Assembly: GCF_028736035.1 (NCBI RefSeq)
Contig: NZ_CP117866.1
Coordinates: 4,774,001 to 4,838,000 of the forward strand
Reading direction: 5' to 3'
DNA from: Streptomyces sp. T12
GTDB lineage: Bacteria; Actinomycetota; Actinomycetes; Streptomycetales; Streptomycetaceae
Length of the DNA: 64,000 bases
Position 1 is the first letter of the stretch, and every line of letters begins with the position of its first letter. The notes below the pieces were generated by a model. The model ran no database searches. It was not told where the DNA came from and saw nothing but the letters and a program-made list of their open reading frames with translations. Positions 1-7,075 of this stretch are shown in pieces. A program made the translations under genes and the position numbers.

Positions 1-601
1 TCTCCACGGCGGCCGGGACGGGATCCTCGGCGGGATCCTTCTTCTCGAGCCGCGTGTCCTCCTTCGCGGGCGGGCGTCTGAGCATCTCCGGGATCTCGAC
101 GCCGCCGACGAATCCCGGGACGTCCTCGCCGGGGCCGAAGGGGCTGCTGTCCACCCGCCACCAGTCGGGCCGGGTCGCGCTGCCGCCCAGGTCCTCCGTG
201 CTGGCCAGGTGGGGCGGTGGGGGCGCGTCGTCGGGTACCGCCGGCGTCTCGGCGGGACGCGGGCGCGGCACGATACGGCGCAGCCCCTTGGGCCGTTCCT
301 CGTGGGCCCGGCTGTCCCGGCTGTCCGGCTGTACGGGCACGGAGGTGACCGGCGCCTGGGGTGCGGGGGCGGTGTTGCCGCCGGCCGCCGCGACGACCTC
401 GTCCGGGGTGCCGAGGCGGGCGATGATGCGGCGGACGGCGGCGGGGCTGTCGACGGGGGCCTTCGCGCGCCGCCGGTCGATCTCGCCGCGCAGCTCGTTC
501 ACCAGGCGCATGCGGCTGGCCGACGGCAGCTGGCGCTGCTGAGCCACGTCGCCGACGCGGCTCAGATACTCGTAGACGACCTGGTCGCTCTCGATCCCCA
601 C
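1..601 (-). CDS. Conserved hypothetical protein, HAAS-like N-terminus (3' end outside window)
   Basis: The gene reads from a GTG at 601 preceded by a clear GGAGGGG ribosome binding site, and its 3' end is cut by the window edge. The first ~70 residues are helical and charged (EYLSRVGDVAQQRQLPSASR, then RRIIARLGTPDEVVAAAGG). This resembles HAAS/DUF1700-type signalling domains with their typical RLGTPDEV motif. A long Pro/Arg/Glu-rich, probably disordered linker follows. Membrane segments may lie in the missing part. It is 75 bases downstream of the PstS-like gene on the same strand, so the two may be cotranscribed. The HAAS assignment is inference from the motif; function is unknown. Confidence 0.7.
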   Translation of the reverse strand, partial: MGIESDQVVYEYLSRVGDVAQQRQLPSASRMRLVNELRGEIDRRRAKAPVDSPAAVRRIIARLGTPDEVVAAAGGNTAPAPQAPVTSVPVQPDSRDSRAHEERPKGLRRIVPRPRPAETPAVPDDAPPPPHLASTEDLGGSATRPDWWRVDSSPFGPGEDVPGFVGGVEIPEMLRRPPAKEDTRLEKKDPAEDPVPAAVE

Positions 602-676
602 GAAGTCCCCTCCGGGGTGGGTGCGTTGGATACCCCGTGGGACGACGTTAGCGCAGGACAGGGTGGACGGTGCGGG

Positions 677-2317
677 TCAGGCCGGGCGGCACTCCCCCGA
701 GTTCTGCACTTCGGAGCAGAGGCCGTGGCCGTGGTCGCGGAGGATGTCACGGCCGCTCTGCTGGGTGAGGAAGTTCAGGAAGGCCGCGGCGACGGAGCCG
801 GCCGGGGCCTCGCCGTAGGTGTAGGCGAACTCGGTCTGCCAATAGGGGTAGTTGGTGTCCTCGACGCCCTTCGCCGTCGGCTTGCGGCCGTCGATCGTCA
901 CTTTGACGAGTCCGGCGGCGGCCTTGTGGCCGTCGACGCCGCTGGTCTCGCTGTAGCCGATGGCGCCGGGAGTCGTGGCGGTGGTGTTCAGCATGGTGTC
1001 GGTGCTGGTGACCTCGCAGCGGCCGTACCGCTGCGGGTTCAGGGCGGCGCAGTCGGTCTCGGTGAACTGGGGCGGTTCCTTGCCGCCCAGGACCTTGCCG
1101 ACGAGGGCGCTGCGGGTGCCCGAGCCGGGGTCGCGGTTGATGAGGTGGACGGGCACGTCGTTGCCGCCGACGTCGGACCAGCTGCGGACCCGGCCGGCGA
1201 AGATCTCGCGGATCTGGGCGAGTTTCAGGTTCTCCACGCCCGCGTCCTTGTTGACGACGAGGGTGAACACGGACAGCGCGACGGGTTCGGGGATCAGCCG
1301 GGGGTGGCCGTCGGAGGCGAGGCCGTCGGTGAAGGCGATGTGGTCGCCCAGGCCCTCGCCGACCGGGATGTCCGCGTCCCTGCCGGCCTTGTCCAGGTCG
1401 GTGACGCCGTCGGTGCTGCCCTTGAAGGTGTCGTCCGCGAGCGGGATGTGCACATCCGCCCCGTCGCACCTCTTGAGGTAGTCGCGTGCGGCGGCCCGCA
1501 CCGCGGGCGCGAAGGCGGTGGAGCCGTGCAGGTACAGGGTGCCGCCGACGCAGTCCAGCGGGGGCCGCCGGTCGTTGCGGAAGAAGAGCGTGAAGGAGGC
1601 CTGGACGACGACGGCCGCGATCAGGATCCAGATGGCCCACCAGGCGGGCCGGGATGCGAAGACATGGCTCTCGGTCCTGGTGGCCTTCAGCCGGAGGAAC
1701 CGCACCAGCGGGTCGTACCAGCGGTCCTGCCCGTCGGTGCCCTGGACGACCGGGTCCGGGAAGGGATCCTTGCTGTTGTCGTCGGGCCAGCGTTCCAGCA
1801 CGACGAGCACCTTGTACTCGGCGCCCCGGGGCAGCGTGACCTTCGGCAGCCGGATGGTGCCCGTGCGGTCCCCCGCGTTGTTGTTGCGCCGGAAGCCGGG
1901 CTTGGCGACGACGCGGACGTTGTCGCCTTCGGTCACCTCCTCGAAGAAGAAGTCGCGCAGCGCGTTGTTGCTCGGATCGGTGAGGACCACGGCGGCGACC
2001 CGGCGGTCCCGGAAGGTGACCTTGATGCCGTAGGGATCGGCGGGGTCGGCCAGGTAGTCCTCGGAGACGATCTTGGTCGACCCGGCGTTCTCGATGCGCA
2101 GCAGGACGAACGAGGGGTCCTTGAGCTGGTGGCCGTCGTGCCGCATGTCCCCCAGTACGTCGGCGTACGGCTTGTCCGCCGCGTCCGCGGCCAGAGTGTC
2201 CATCTGCACCCGGTAGCCGAGCCGCTTGCGGCCGACGATGGCGAACTCCCACAGGAACGCCACGACGGGAAACCCGAGACTCAGGATCGCGATCCACTGC
2301 TCGACCTGTTCACTCAC
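677..2317 (-). CDS. Membrane-anchored PstS-like substrate-binding domain protein
   Basis: 546 residues from a GTG start. A first hydrophobic helix lies at about residues 8-28, followed by a soluble domain (about 40-215) of unknown type and a second transmembrane helix at about 226-246. The C-terminal ~290 residues are a type 2 periplasmic-binding fold like PstS. It shows the loop GSTAFAP (265-271) and NRDPGSGTRSAL near 395, which match the phosphate-contacting loops of PstS proteins. Unlike PstS it has no lipobox signal peptide and no pst permease genes beside it. The binding domain is therefore predicted to be tethered outside the cell and may act as a sensor rather than a transporter part. 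Ligand identity (phosphate or other anion) is inference. Confidence 0.75.
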   Translation of the reverse strand: MSEQVEQWIAILSLGFPVVAFLWEFAIVGRKRLGYRVQMDTLAADAADKPYADVLGDMRHDGHQLKDPSFVLLRIENAGSTKIVSEDYLADPADPYGIKVTFRDRRVAAVVLTDPSNNALRDFFFEEVTEGDNVRVVAKPGFRRNNNAGDRTGTIRLPKVTLPRGAEYKVLVVLERWPDDNSKDPFPDPVVQGTDGQDRWYDPLVRFLRLKATRTESHVFASRPAWWAIWILIAAVVVQASFTLFFRNDRRPPLDCVGGTLYLHGSTAFAPAVRAAARDYLKRCDGADVHIPLADDTFKGSTDGVTDLDKAGRDADIPVGEGLGDHIAFTDGLASDGHPRLIPEPVALSVFTLVVNKDAGVENLKLAQIREIFAGRVRSWSDVGGNDVPVHLINRDPGSGTRSALVGKVLGGKEPPQFTETDCAALNPQRYGRCEVTSTDTMLNTTATTPGAIGYSETSGVDGHKAAAGLVKVTIDGRKPTAKGVEDTNYPYWQTEFAYTYGEAPAGSVAAAFLNFLTQQSGRDILRDHGHGLCSEVQNSGECRPA

Positions 2318-2530
2318 CGCAGGGTCCCCCCGAATTCCCTTGAGCCGTGAAGCAGTTGACTGGGAGCCCAGGGTGACCAGGGGGTGCGTGGTGTTGCCAG
2401 AGGCGCCGGAATCCTCCGGACGATGTTCATCCGGGGGTCATCTCGGAAACGTTCCGTTCGCCGGTCGGGCGGCGTTCCAGGCGTCCGGCACACCCCCTGC
2501 CCCGTCGCCCCACCCGCTAACGTGGGTCGG

Positions 2531-5065
2531 ATGAGCGACCCGGCTACACCGCCCCGTTCCCTCGCGGAAGCCCTCCGTGCGCGGGACGACGCCTCCCTGG
2601 CCGTGCTCCTGCGCAGCCGCCCCGACCTCATCACCCCCGTCCCGACCGACCTCACCCAGCTGGCGACCCGCGCCGGCACCCGGGCCTCCGTGGTGCGCGC
2701 CCTGGAGCGGCTGGACCGTTTCGCGCTGCAGACGGCGGAGGCGCTGGCCGTGGCGGCGGACCCGGCGACGTACGACGAACTGCTCGGCCTGATGACCGGC
2801 GACGAGGGCGACCAGGCCGTCGCAGGCGCCCTGCCGCACGCCCTCGGGGCCCTGCGCGACCAGGCCCTGGTGTGGGGCTCCGACGACCGGCTGCGGCTCG
2901 TCCGTACGGCACGTGAGCTGCTGGCGCCCTCGCCGCAGCACCCGTCCCCCACCGGCCTGGGCCCGACCGTGCAGGAAGCCACCGCGGGCATGTCGCCGGG
3001 CCGTATCCAGGAGATCGTCACGACGGCCGGGCTGGCCTCGACCCACGACGCGGTGTCCGCCGTGTCGTCGCTCACCGCCCTGTTCGCCGACCGGCGGCGT
3101 ATGGCGGACCTGCTCGCCGACGCCCCGGAGGAGTCCCGGGAGGTCCTCGCGCGCCTGGTCTGGGGGCCGCCGTACGGCCAGGTCACCGCCGACCCCGCGC
3201 CCCGCCTGCGCTGGCTCCTCGACCGCGGCCTTCTCCTCCCGACGGCGCCCGGCACGGTCGTACTCCCCCGCGAGGTGGCCCTGCACCTGCGGGCCGGCCG
3301 CGCGCACCGCACCACCGAGCCGCTGCCGCCGCCGGTCGAGGCGGCCGCGACGCACCGTCCACAGGTTGTGGACACGACGGCCGCCGGACAGGCGTACACG
3401 GCGCTGGCGACCGTCGAGGAGCTGCTGAAGGACTGGGACGAGGGCGGGCCGACCGTACTGCGGGCGGGCGGTCTGAGCGTGCGCGACCTCAAGCGGACCG
3501 CCGTCGCACTCGACGTCTCCGAGCCCATGGCCGCGTTCTGGGTCGAGCTCGCCTACGCCGCCGGGCTGCTGGCCTCCGACGGCGAGGCCGACGAGCGGTA
3601 CGCGGCGACGCCCGCCTACGACGAGTGGCTGGAGCAGCCCGCCGCGCAGCGCTGGGTGCGGCTGGCGGAGGCGTGGCTGACGGCGACCCGCACGGCGGGC
3701 GTGGTCGGGGGACGGGACGCGAAGGACCGTACGTTGTCGGCGCTGGGGCCGGGCCTGGACCGCTCCGCCGCGCCGGAGGTACGGCACCGGGTGCTGGCCC
3801 TGCTCGCCGGGCTGCCGGAGGGGGCGTCCCCGTCCGCCGAGTCGGTGCTGGCGCGGCTGCGCTGGGAACGGCCGCTGCGCGGGCCCCAGCAGGACGACGA
3901 CCTGCGCGGCCGCCTCGCCCGGTGGACGCTGAGCGAGGCGGAGCTGCTGGGCGTGACGGGGCGCGGGGCGCTGTCGGCGCAGGGGCGGGCGCTGCTGGGC
4001 GCGCGGCTGCCGGAACCGGCCGCCGGGGAACCGGTAGGCCCCGGCGACAAACTCCCCGTGCACCACCACCGCCCGACCGCACCCCCCGAACCCCTCTCCC
4101 CCACCGAGCAGGCCGTCGCCTCCGCGGCCGCCGCCCGCCTGCTCACCCCGCTCCTGCCCGAGCCGCTCGACCACGTCCTCCTGCAGGCCGACCTCACGGC
4201 CGTGGCCCCCGGCCCCCTGCAGCGCCCGCTCGCCGAGACGCTGGGCGTGCTCGCGGACGTGGAGTCGAAGGGCGGGGCGACGGTCTACCGCTTCACGCCC
4301 GGCTCGGTGCGCCGCGCCCTCGACGCCGGCCGCAGCGCCTCCGACCTGCACGCCTTCCTCGCCGAGCACTCCCGTACGCCGGTGCCGCAGCCGCTGGCGT
4401 ACCTGATCGACGACGTGGCCCGTAAGCACGGCCATCTGCGGGTGGGCGCCGCTTCGGCGTACGTCCGCTGCGACGACGACGCGCTGCTGAACGAGATCCT
4501 CGCCGACAAGCGCGCTGCCGGGCTGCGCCTGCGCCGCCTGGCGCCGACCGTGCTCGCCACCCAGGCGGACCCGGCGGCGCTGCTCGACGGCCTGCGCGCG
4601 ATGGGCTTCGCCCCGGCCGCCGAGTCGGCGGAGGGCGACGTCCTGATCACCCGCGCCGACGCCCACCGCACCCCACCGCGCACGGCCCCCGAGCCGGTCC
4701 CCGACGGCCCGCCGACGCCGGACGCCACGCTGCTGGCAGCCGCGATCCGCGCCATCCGCGCGGGCGACCTCGCCTCCACGACACCGCGCAGGCCGAGCGG
4801 GGCCGCGGCTGCGGTGACCGGCGGTGAACTGCCCCGCACGACCTCCGCGGAGACCCTCGCCACCATGCAGGCCGCCGTCCTGACCGGCGAGGCGCTGTGG
4901 ATCGGCTACGTCAACGCCGAGGGCGCCGCGAGTCAGCGGGTCATCGCGCCGGTGCGGGTCGAGGGCGGGTTCGTGACGGCGTACGACCACACCGCGGACG
5001 AGGTACGGACGTATCCGCTGCACCGGATCACGGGGGTCGCGGAGCTCGTGGACGACGAGACCTGA
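2531..5065 (+). CDS. Helicase-associated protein (Helicase_C_3 domain, WYL-like C-terminus), XPB partner
   Basis: 844 residues from ATG 2531; longer in-frame upstream extensions have no family support. The protein lacks Walker motifs. Its N-terminal two thirds are helical winged-helix-like, a Helicase_C_3/XPB-Ssl2 N-terminal type region is centred around residues 500-640 (LDHVLLQADLTAVAPGPL), and the last ~75 residues look like a WYL-type sheet (IGYVNAEG, then RVIAPVRVEGGFVTAYD). In actinobacteria this family sits next to the XPB helicase (Rv0862c beside Rv0861c in M. tuberculosis, from memory) and is thought to assist it in DNA repair. Here the XPB gene follows only after a 2-kb insert. Family assignment is strong; biochemical role is inferred. 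Confidence 0.8.
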   Translation: MSDPATPPRSLAEALRARDDASLAVLLRSRPDLITPVPTDLTQLATRAGTRASVVRALERLDRFALQTAEALAVAADPATYDELLGLMTGDEGDQAVAGALPHALGALRDQALVWGSDDRLRLVRTARELLAPSPQHPSPTGLGPTVQEATAGMSPGRIQEIVTTAGLASTHDAVSAVSSLTALFADRRRMADLLADAPEESREVLARLVWGPPYGQVTADPAPRLRWLLDRGLLLPTAPGTVVLPREVALHLRAGRAHRTTEPLPPPVEAAATHRPQVVDTTAAGQAYTALATVEELLKDWDEGGPTVLRAGGLSVRDLKRTAVALDVSEPMAAFWVELAYAAGLLASDGEADERYAATPAYDEWLEQPAAQRWVRLAEAWLTATRTAGVVGGRDAKDRTLSALGPGLDRSAAPEVRHRVLALLAGLPEGASPSAESVLARLRWERPLRGPQQDDDLRGRLARWTLSEAELLGVTGRGALSAQGRALLGARLPEPAAGEPVGPGDKLPVHHHRPTAPPEPLSPTEQAVASAAAARLLTPLLPEPLDHVLLQADLTAVAPGPLQRPLAETLGVLADVESKGGATVYRFTPGSVRRALDAGRSASDLHAFLAEHSRTPVPQPLAYLIDDVARKHGHLRVGAASAYVRCDDDALLNEILADKRAAGLRLRRLAPTVLATQADPAALLDGLRAMGFAPAAESAEGDVLITRADAHRTPPRTAPEPVPDGPPTPDATLLAAAIRAIRAGDLASTTPRRPSGAAAAVTGGELPRTTSAETLATMQAAVLTGEALWIGYVNAEGAASQRVIAPVRVEGGFVTAYDHTADEVRTYPLHRITGVAELVDDET

Positions 5066-5234
5066 CGCCCCCCACTCGTTGGGGTGTACGCGGCGTTTCA
5101 TGCACGCCACGCCGGGCTTTTCCAACTCTTGAGGGACCTTGCGGGCCTTTCCGCTTCGCGTCACGAGGCGCAGGGCAGCCACCCGGTGTCCTGATCACGC
5201 TCTCAAGTGAGCGCAACAGAGAGGTAGTTGTCCC

Positions 5235-5360
5235 ATGCGCACTGCGCGCCGTATCGCCACCGTGCTGACCGCCACCGCCGCCATGATCGGAGCCTTCGCC
5301 ACCCAGGCCGCGGCGGTCGCCGTCGACATCGCCGGCGCGGTGGTCGAGATCCCGATCTGA
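5235..5360 (+). CDS. Small secreted peptide (41 aa)
   Basis: ATG 5235 follows a GAGAGAGGTAG purine-rich site. The 41-residue product has a textbook Sec signal: MRTARR basic start, an Ala/Thr/Val/Met hydrophobic core, then ATQAAA-AVAV as a likely signal peptidase site around residues 24-28. A mature tail of only about 13-15 hydrophobic residues ending VVEIPI remains. There are no cysteines. A second small secreted peptide starts 131 bases downstream on the same strand. I do not recognise the family. It is supported as a gene by the RBS, the signal peptide and the paired arrangement only. Confidence 0.5.
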   Translation: MRTARRIATVLTATAAMIGAFATQAAAVAVDIAGAVVEIPI

Positions 5361-5431
5361 CCCCGCCCGCGCACACGTCGGGCCGGCCCCCGTACTCCGG
5401 GGTCCGGCCCGCTCGTCTCACCACGTGTCCC

Positions 5432-5473
5432 GTCCCGGCGTCAGCCACCCGCCTGTTCCAGTCCCGGCGTCAG
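5432..5473 (+). repeat. Short direct repeat upstream of second small peptide gene
   Basis: GTCCCGGCGTCAG occurs at 5432-5444 and again at 5461-5473, starting 29 bases apart, just before the start codon at 5492. It could be a regulatory repeat or a remnant of local duplication. Nothing else distinguishes the stretch. Confidence 0.5.
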
Positions 5474-5491
5474 AAAGGCTCACCAGCACCC

Positions 5492-5698
5492 ATGCGCCCC
5501 ACCCCCGCCCGCCTCGCCACCGTCGTCGCCGCCGTCCTCGTCGGCGTACTCGCCCCCCTGGCCCCCGTGGCCGTCGCGGCCCCCGCCCCCGCCCTACCGC
5601 TGCCCGTCCCGGCGGCCGGTGCGGAGTCGCTGATCACCGAGGGCGTCACCGTCGAGGGACCGCTGATCAACAACTTCGGTCTGCCCATCCTGAAGTAG
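5492..5698 (+). CDS. Small secreted peptide (68 aa)
   Basis: ATG 5492 with AAAGG some 15 bases upstream. The N-terminus is a signal peptide: MRPTPARLATVV, a hydrophobic VLVGVLAPLAPVAV core, and an AVAAPA cleavage region near residue 29-31. A Pro/Ala spacer follows, then a distinctive tail (ESLITEGVTVEG, then PLINNFGLPILK). No cysteines, so no disulfide or lanthionine chemistry is suggested. Its last 32 bases overlap the 3' end of the convergent YqhA-IstB gene (stop at 5667). With the 41-aa peptide it forms a tandem pair. No known family was recognised; a surface or morphogenetic role, as for other tiny Streptomyces secreted proteins, is only a guess. Confidence 0.6.
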   Translation: MRPTPARLATVVAAVLVGVLAPLAPVAVAAPAPALPLPVPAAGAESLITEGVTVEGPLINNFGLPILK

Positions 5699-6908
5699 CG
5701 CGGCGCATCCGGTAGCTGTCGCCGTCGATCCGTACGAGCTCGGCGTGGTGGGCCAGCCGGTCCACCATCGCCAGCGCCGAGGGGCCGCCGAAGATCTCGT
5801 CCCAGCGGCCGAGCGGACGGTCGCTGGTCACGATCAGCGAGGCCCGTTCGTAGCGGTGCGCGACCAGCTGGAAGAAGAGGGCGGCGGCCTCCGCGTCGAA
5901 GGGGGTGTAGCCGACCTCGTCGACGATCAGCAGGGCGTGGTCGTCGAGCGCGGCGAGCTCCTCGGCGAGCCGGCCGGCGTCCTGGGCGCCGGCCAGCCGG
6001 GCGGCCCACTCCGTGGCCGTCGCGAACAGCACCGAGTGGCCGGCCTGACAGGCGCGCACGCCGAGGCCGACGGCCAGATGGGTCTTGCCGGTGCCGGGCG
6101 GGCCGACGAGGACCACGTTCCGGTGGGCGGCGATGAAGTCCAGCTTGCCGAGCCGGGCCACGGCCTCCCGGTCGAAGGCGCGGGGGTGCTCCTCGTCGAA
6201 GTCCTCCAAGAGCTTGCGGGCGGGAAACCCGGCGGCTCGGACACGGGCCTCGGTACCGGCGTCGTCGGCCGCGCAGGGGGCGGACGCCTGGGCGGGGATC
6301 GGCACGGAGCGTGCGGCGGTCACCGCTTCCGTCGGCGCCACGGGCGACGCCGCGTCGGTTCCCTGCCCCCGGCTCTCCTTGTGCGATGCGTGATCGAGCC
6401 GGTAGGCGGCCAGGGCGGCCATCGGTCCCGACATGTACGCCAGGATCGCCGCCGAGGCGATGAACGCCATGTGGATCACCGTGCCCCACAGCAGTGAGTG
6501 GTGCGAGGTGTGGTGCACATCCACGAACATCTGGAGCAGATGGACCGAGGAGATGCCCACGATGGCGGTGGCGAGCTTCACCTTCAGCACGTTGGAGTTG
6601 ACGTGCGAGAGCCATTCGGGCTGGTCACGGTGGCCCTGCAGACCGATGCGCGAGACGAACGTCTCATAGCCGCCGACGATCACCATGATCAGCAGATTGG
6701 CGATCATGACGACGTCGACCAGCTTCAGCACCGCGAGCATCACATACGTCTCGGTCGCCTGCCCGCTCACGCACCGGACCAGTAAGGTCCACAGCTCGTA
6801 GAAGAATTTGTAGACATACACGCCCTGCGCAGCCACCAGGCCGAAGTACAACGGGGCCTGGAGCCAGCGAGTGGCGAACAGGGCGTAGCCGATTGTCGTG
6901 GTCGTCAC
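5667..6908 (-). CDS. YqhA/UPF0114 membrane domain fused to IstB-like ATPase
   Basis: 413 residues from GTG 6908. This start matches the short N-terminus of YqhA proteins; an in-frame GTG at 6956 would add 16 residues. Residues 1-165 match UPF0114/YqhA, with FATRWLQAPLYFGL at the start, four hydrophobic helices (about 16-43, 57-84, 112-129, 138-162) and HSLLWGTVIHMAF. After a ~60-residue disordered linker, residues 225-405 are an IstB/DnaC-type AAA+ ATPase with Walker A GPPGTGKTHLA (about 269-279), Walker B LLIVDEVGY (about 326-334) and a TSDRP sensor. IstB proteins normally help an IS21 transposase, but no istA or IS ends are present and the usual IstB N-terminal ~50 residues are missing. Leu42 is encoded by TTA (6785-6783), which makes translation bldA-dependent. 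The fusion reads through without frameshift. Confidence 0.8.
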   Translation of the reverse strand: MTTTTIGYALFATRWLQAPLYFGLVAAQGVYVYKFFYELWTLLVRCVSGQATETYVMLAVLKLVDVVMIANLLIMVIVGGYETFVSRIGLQGHRDQPEWLSHVNSNVLKVKLATAIVGISSVHLLQMFVDVHHTSHHSLLWGTVIHMAFIASAAILAYMSGPMAALAAYRLDHASHKESRGQGTDAASPVAPTEAVTAARSVPIPAQASAPCAADDAGTEARVRAAGFPARKLLEDFDEEHPRAFDREAVARLGKLDFIAAHRNVVLVGPPGTGKTHLAVGLGVRACQAGHSVLFATATEWAARLAGAQDAGRLAEELAALDDHALLIVDEVGYTPFDAEAAALFFQLVAHRYERASLIVTSDRPLGRWDEIFGGPSALAMVDRLAHHAELVRIDGDSYRMRRATSGWADRSC

Positions 6909-6958
6909 GATCGGCCATTCTTCGGAAGCCACCGCCGAACAGCTCAACCGAACCACCC

Positions 6959-6981
6959 ACAGGACTGAATAGACATCCTGT
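6959..6981. promoter_or_regulatory. Inverted repeat between YqhA-IstB and XPB genes
   Basis: ACAGGA (6959-6964) and TCCTGT (6976-6981) form a perfect 6-bp inverted repeat with an 11-bp spacer in the divergent intergenic region, suggesting a regulator site. No regulator is encoded next to it. If the fusion gene starts at 6956 the site lies just upstream of that start. Confidence 0.35.
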
Positions 6982-7075
6982 AGGACCGCAGGCGCCGACC
7001 GTCCCGACCTGGGGGACGATCAGGCACACTGGACGTTTGGTCGCGCCGTCCGGCCGTACGGAAAGGTTGCCGCGC

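Noticed and set aside
2438-5182. 914-codon minus-strand frame opposite the helicase-associated gene
   Set aside because: Low-complexity His/Arg/Gly sequence without motifs; the plus-strand protein is a known family.
5667-6956. A complete IS21-type insertion sequence around the IstB-like domain
   Set aside because: No IstA transposase, terminal inverted repeats or target duplication is visible, and the ATPase is fused in frame to a membrane domain.
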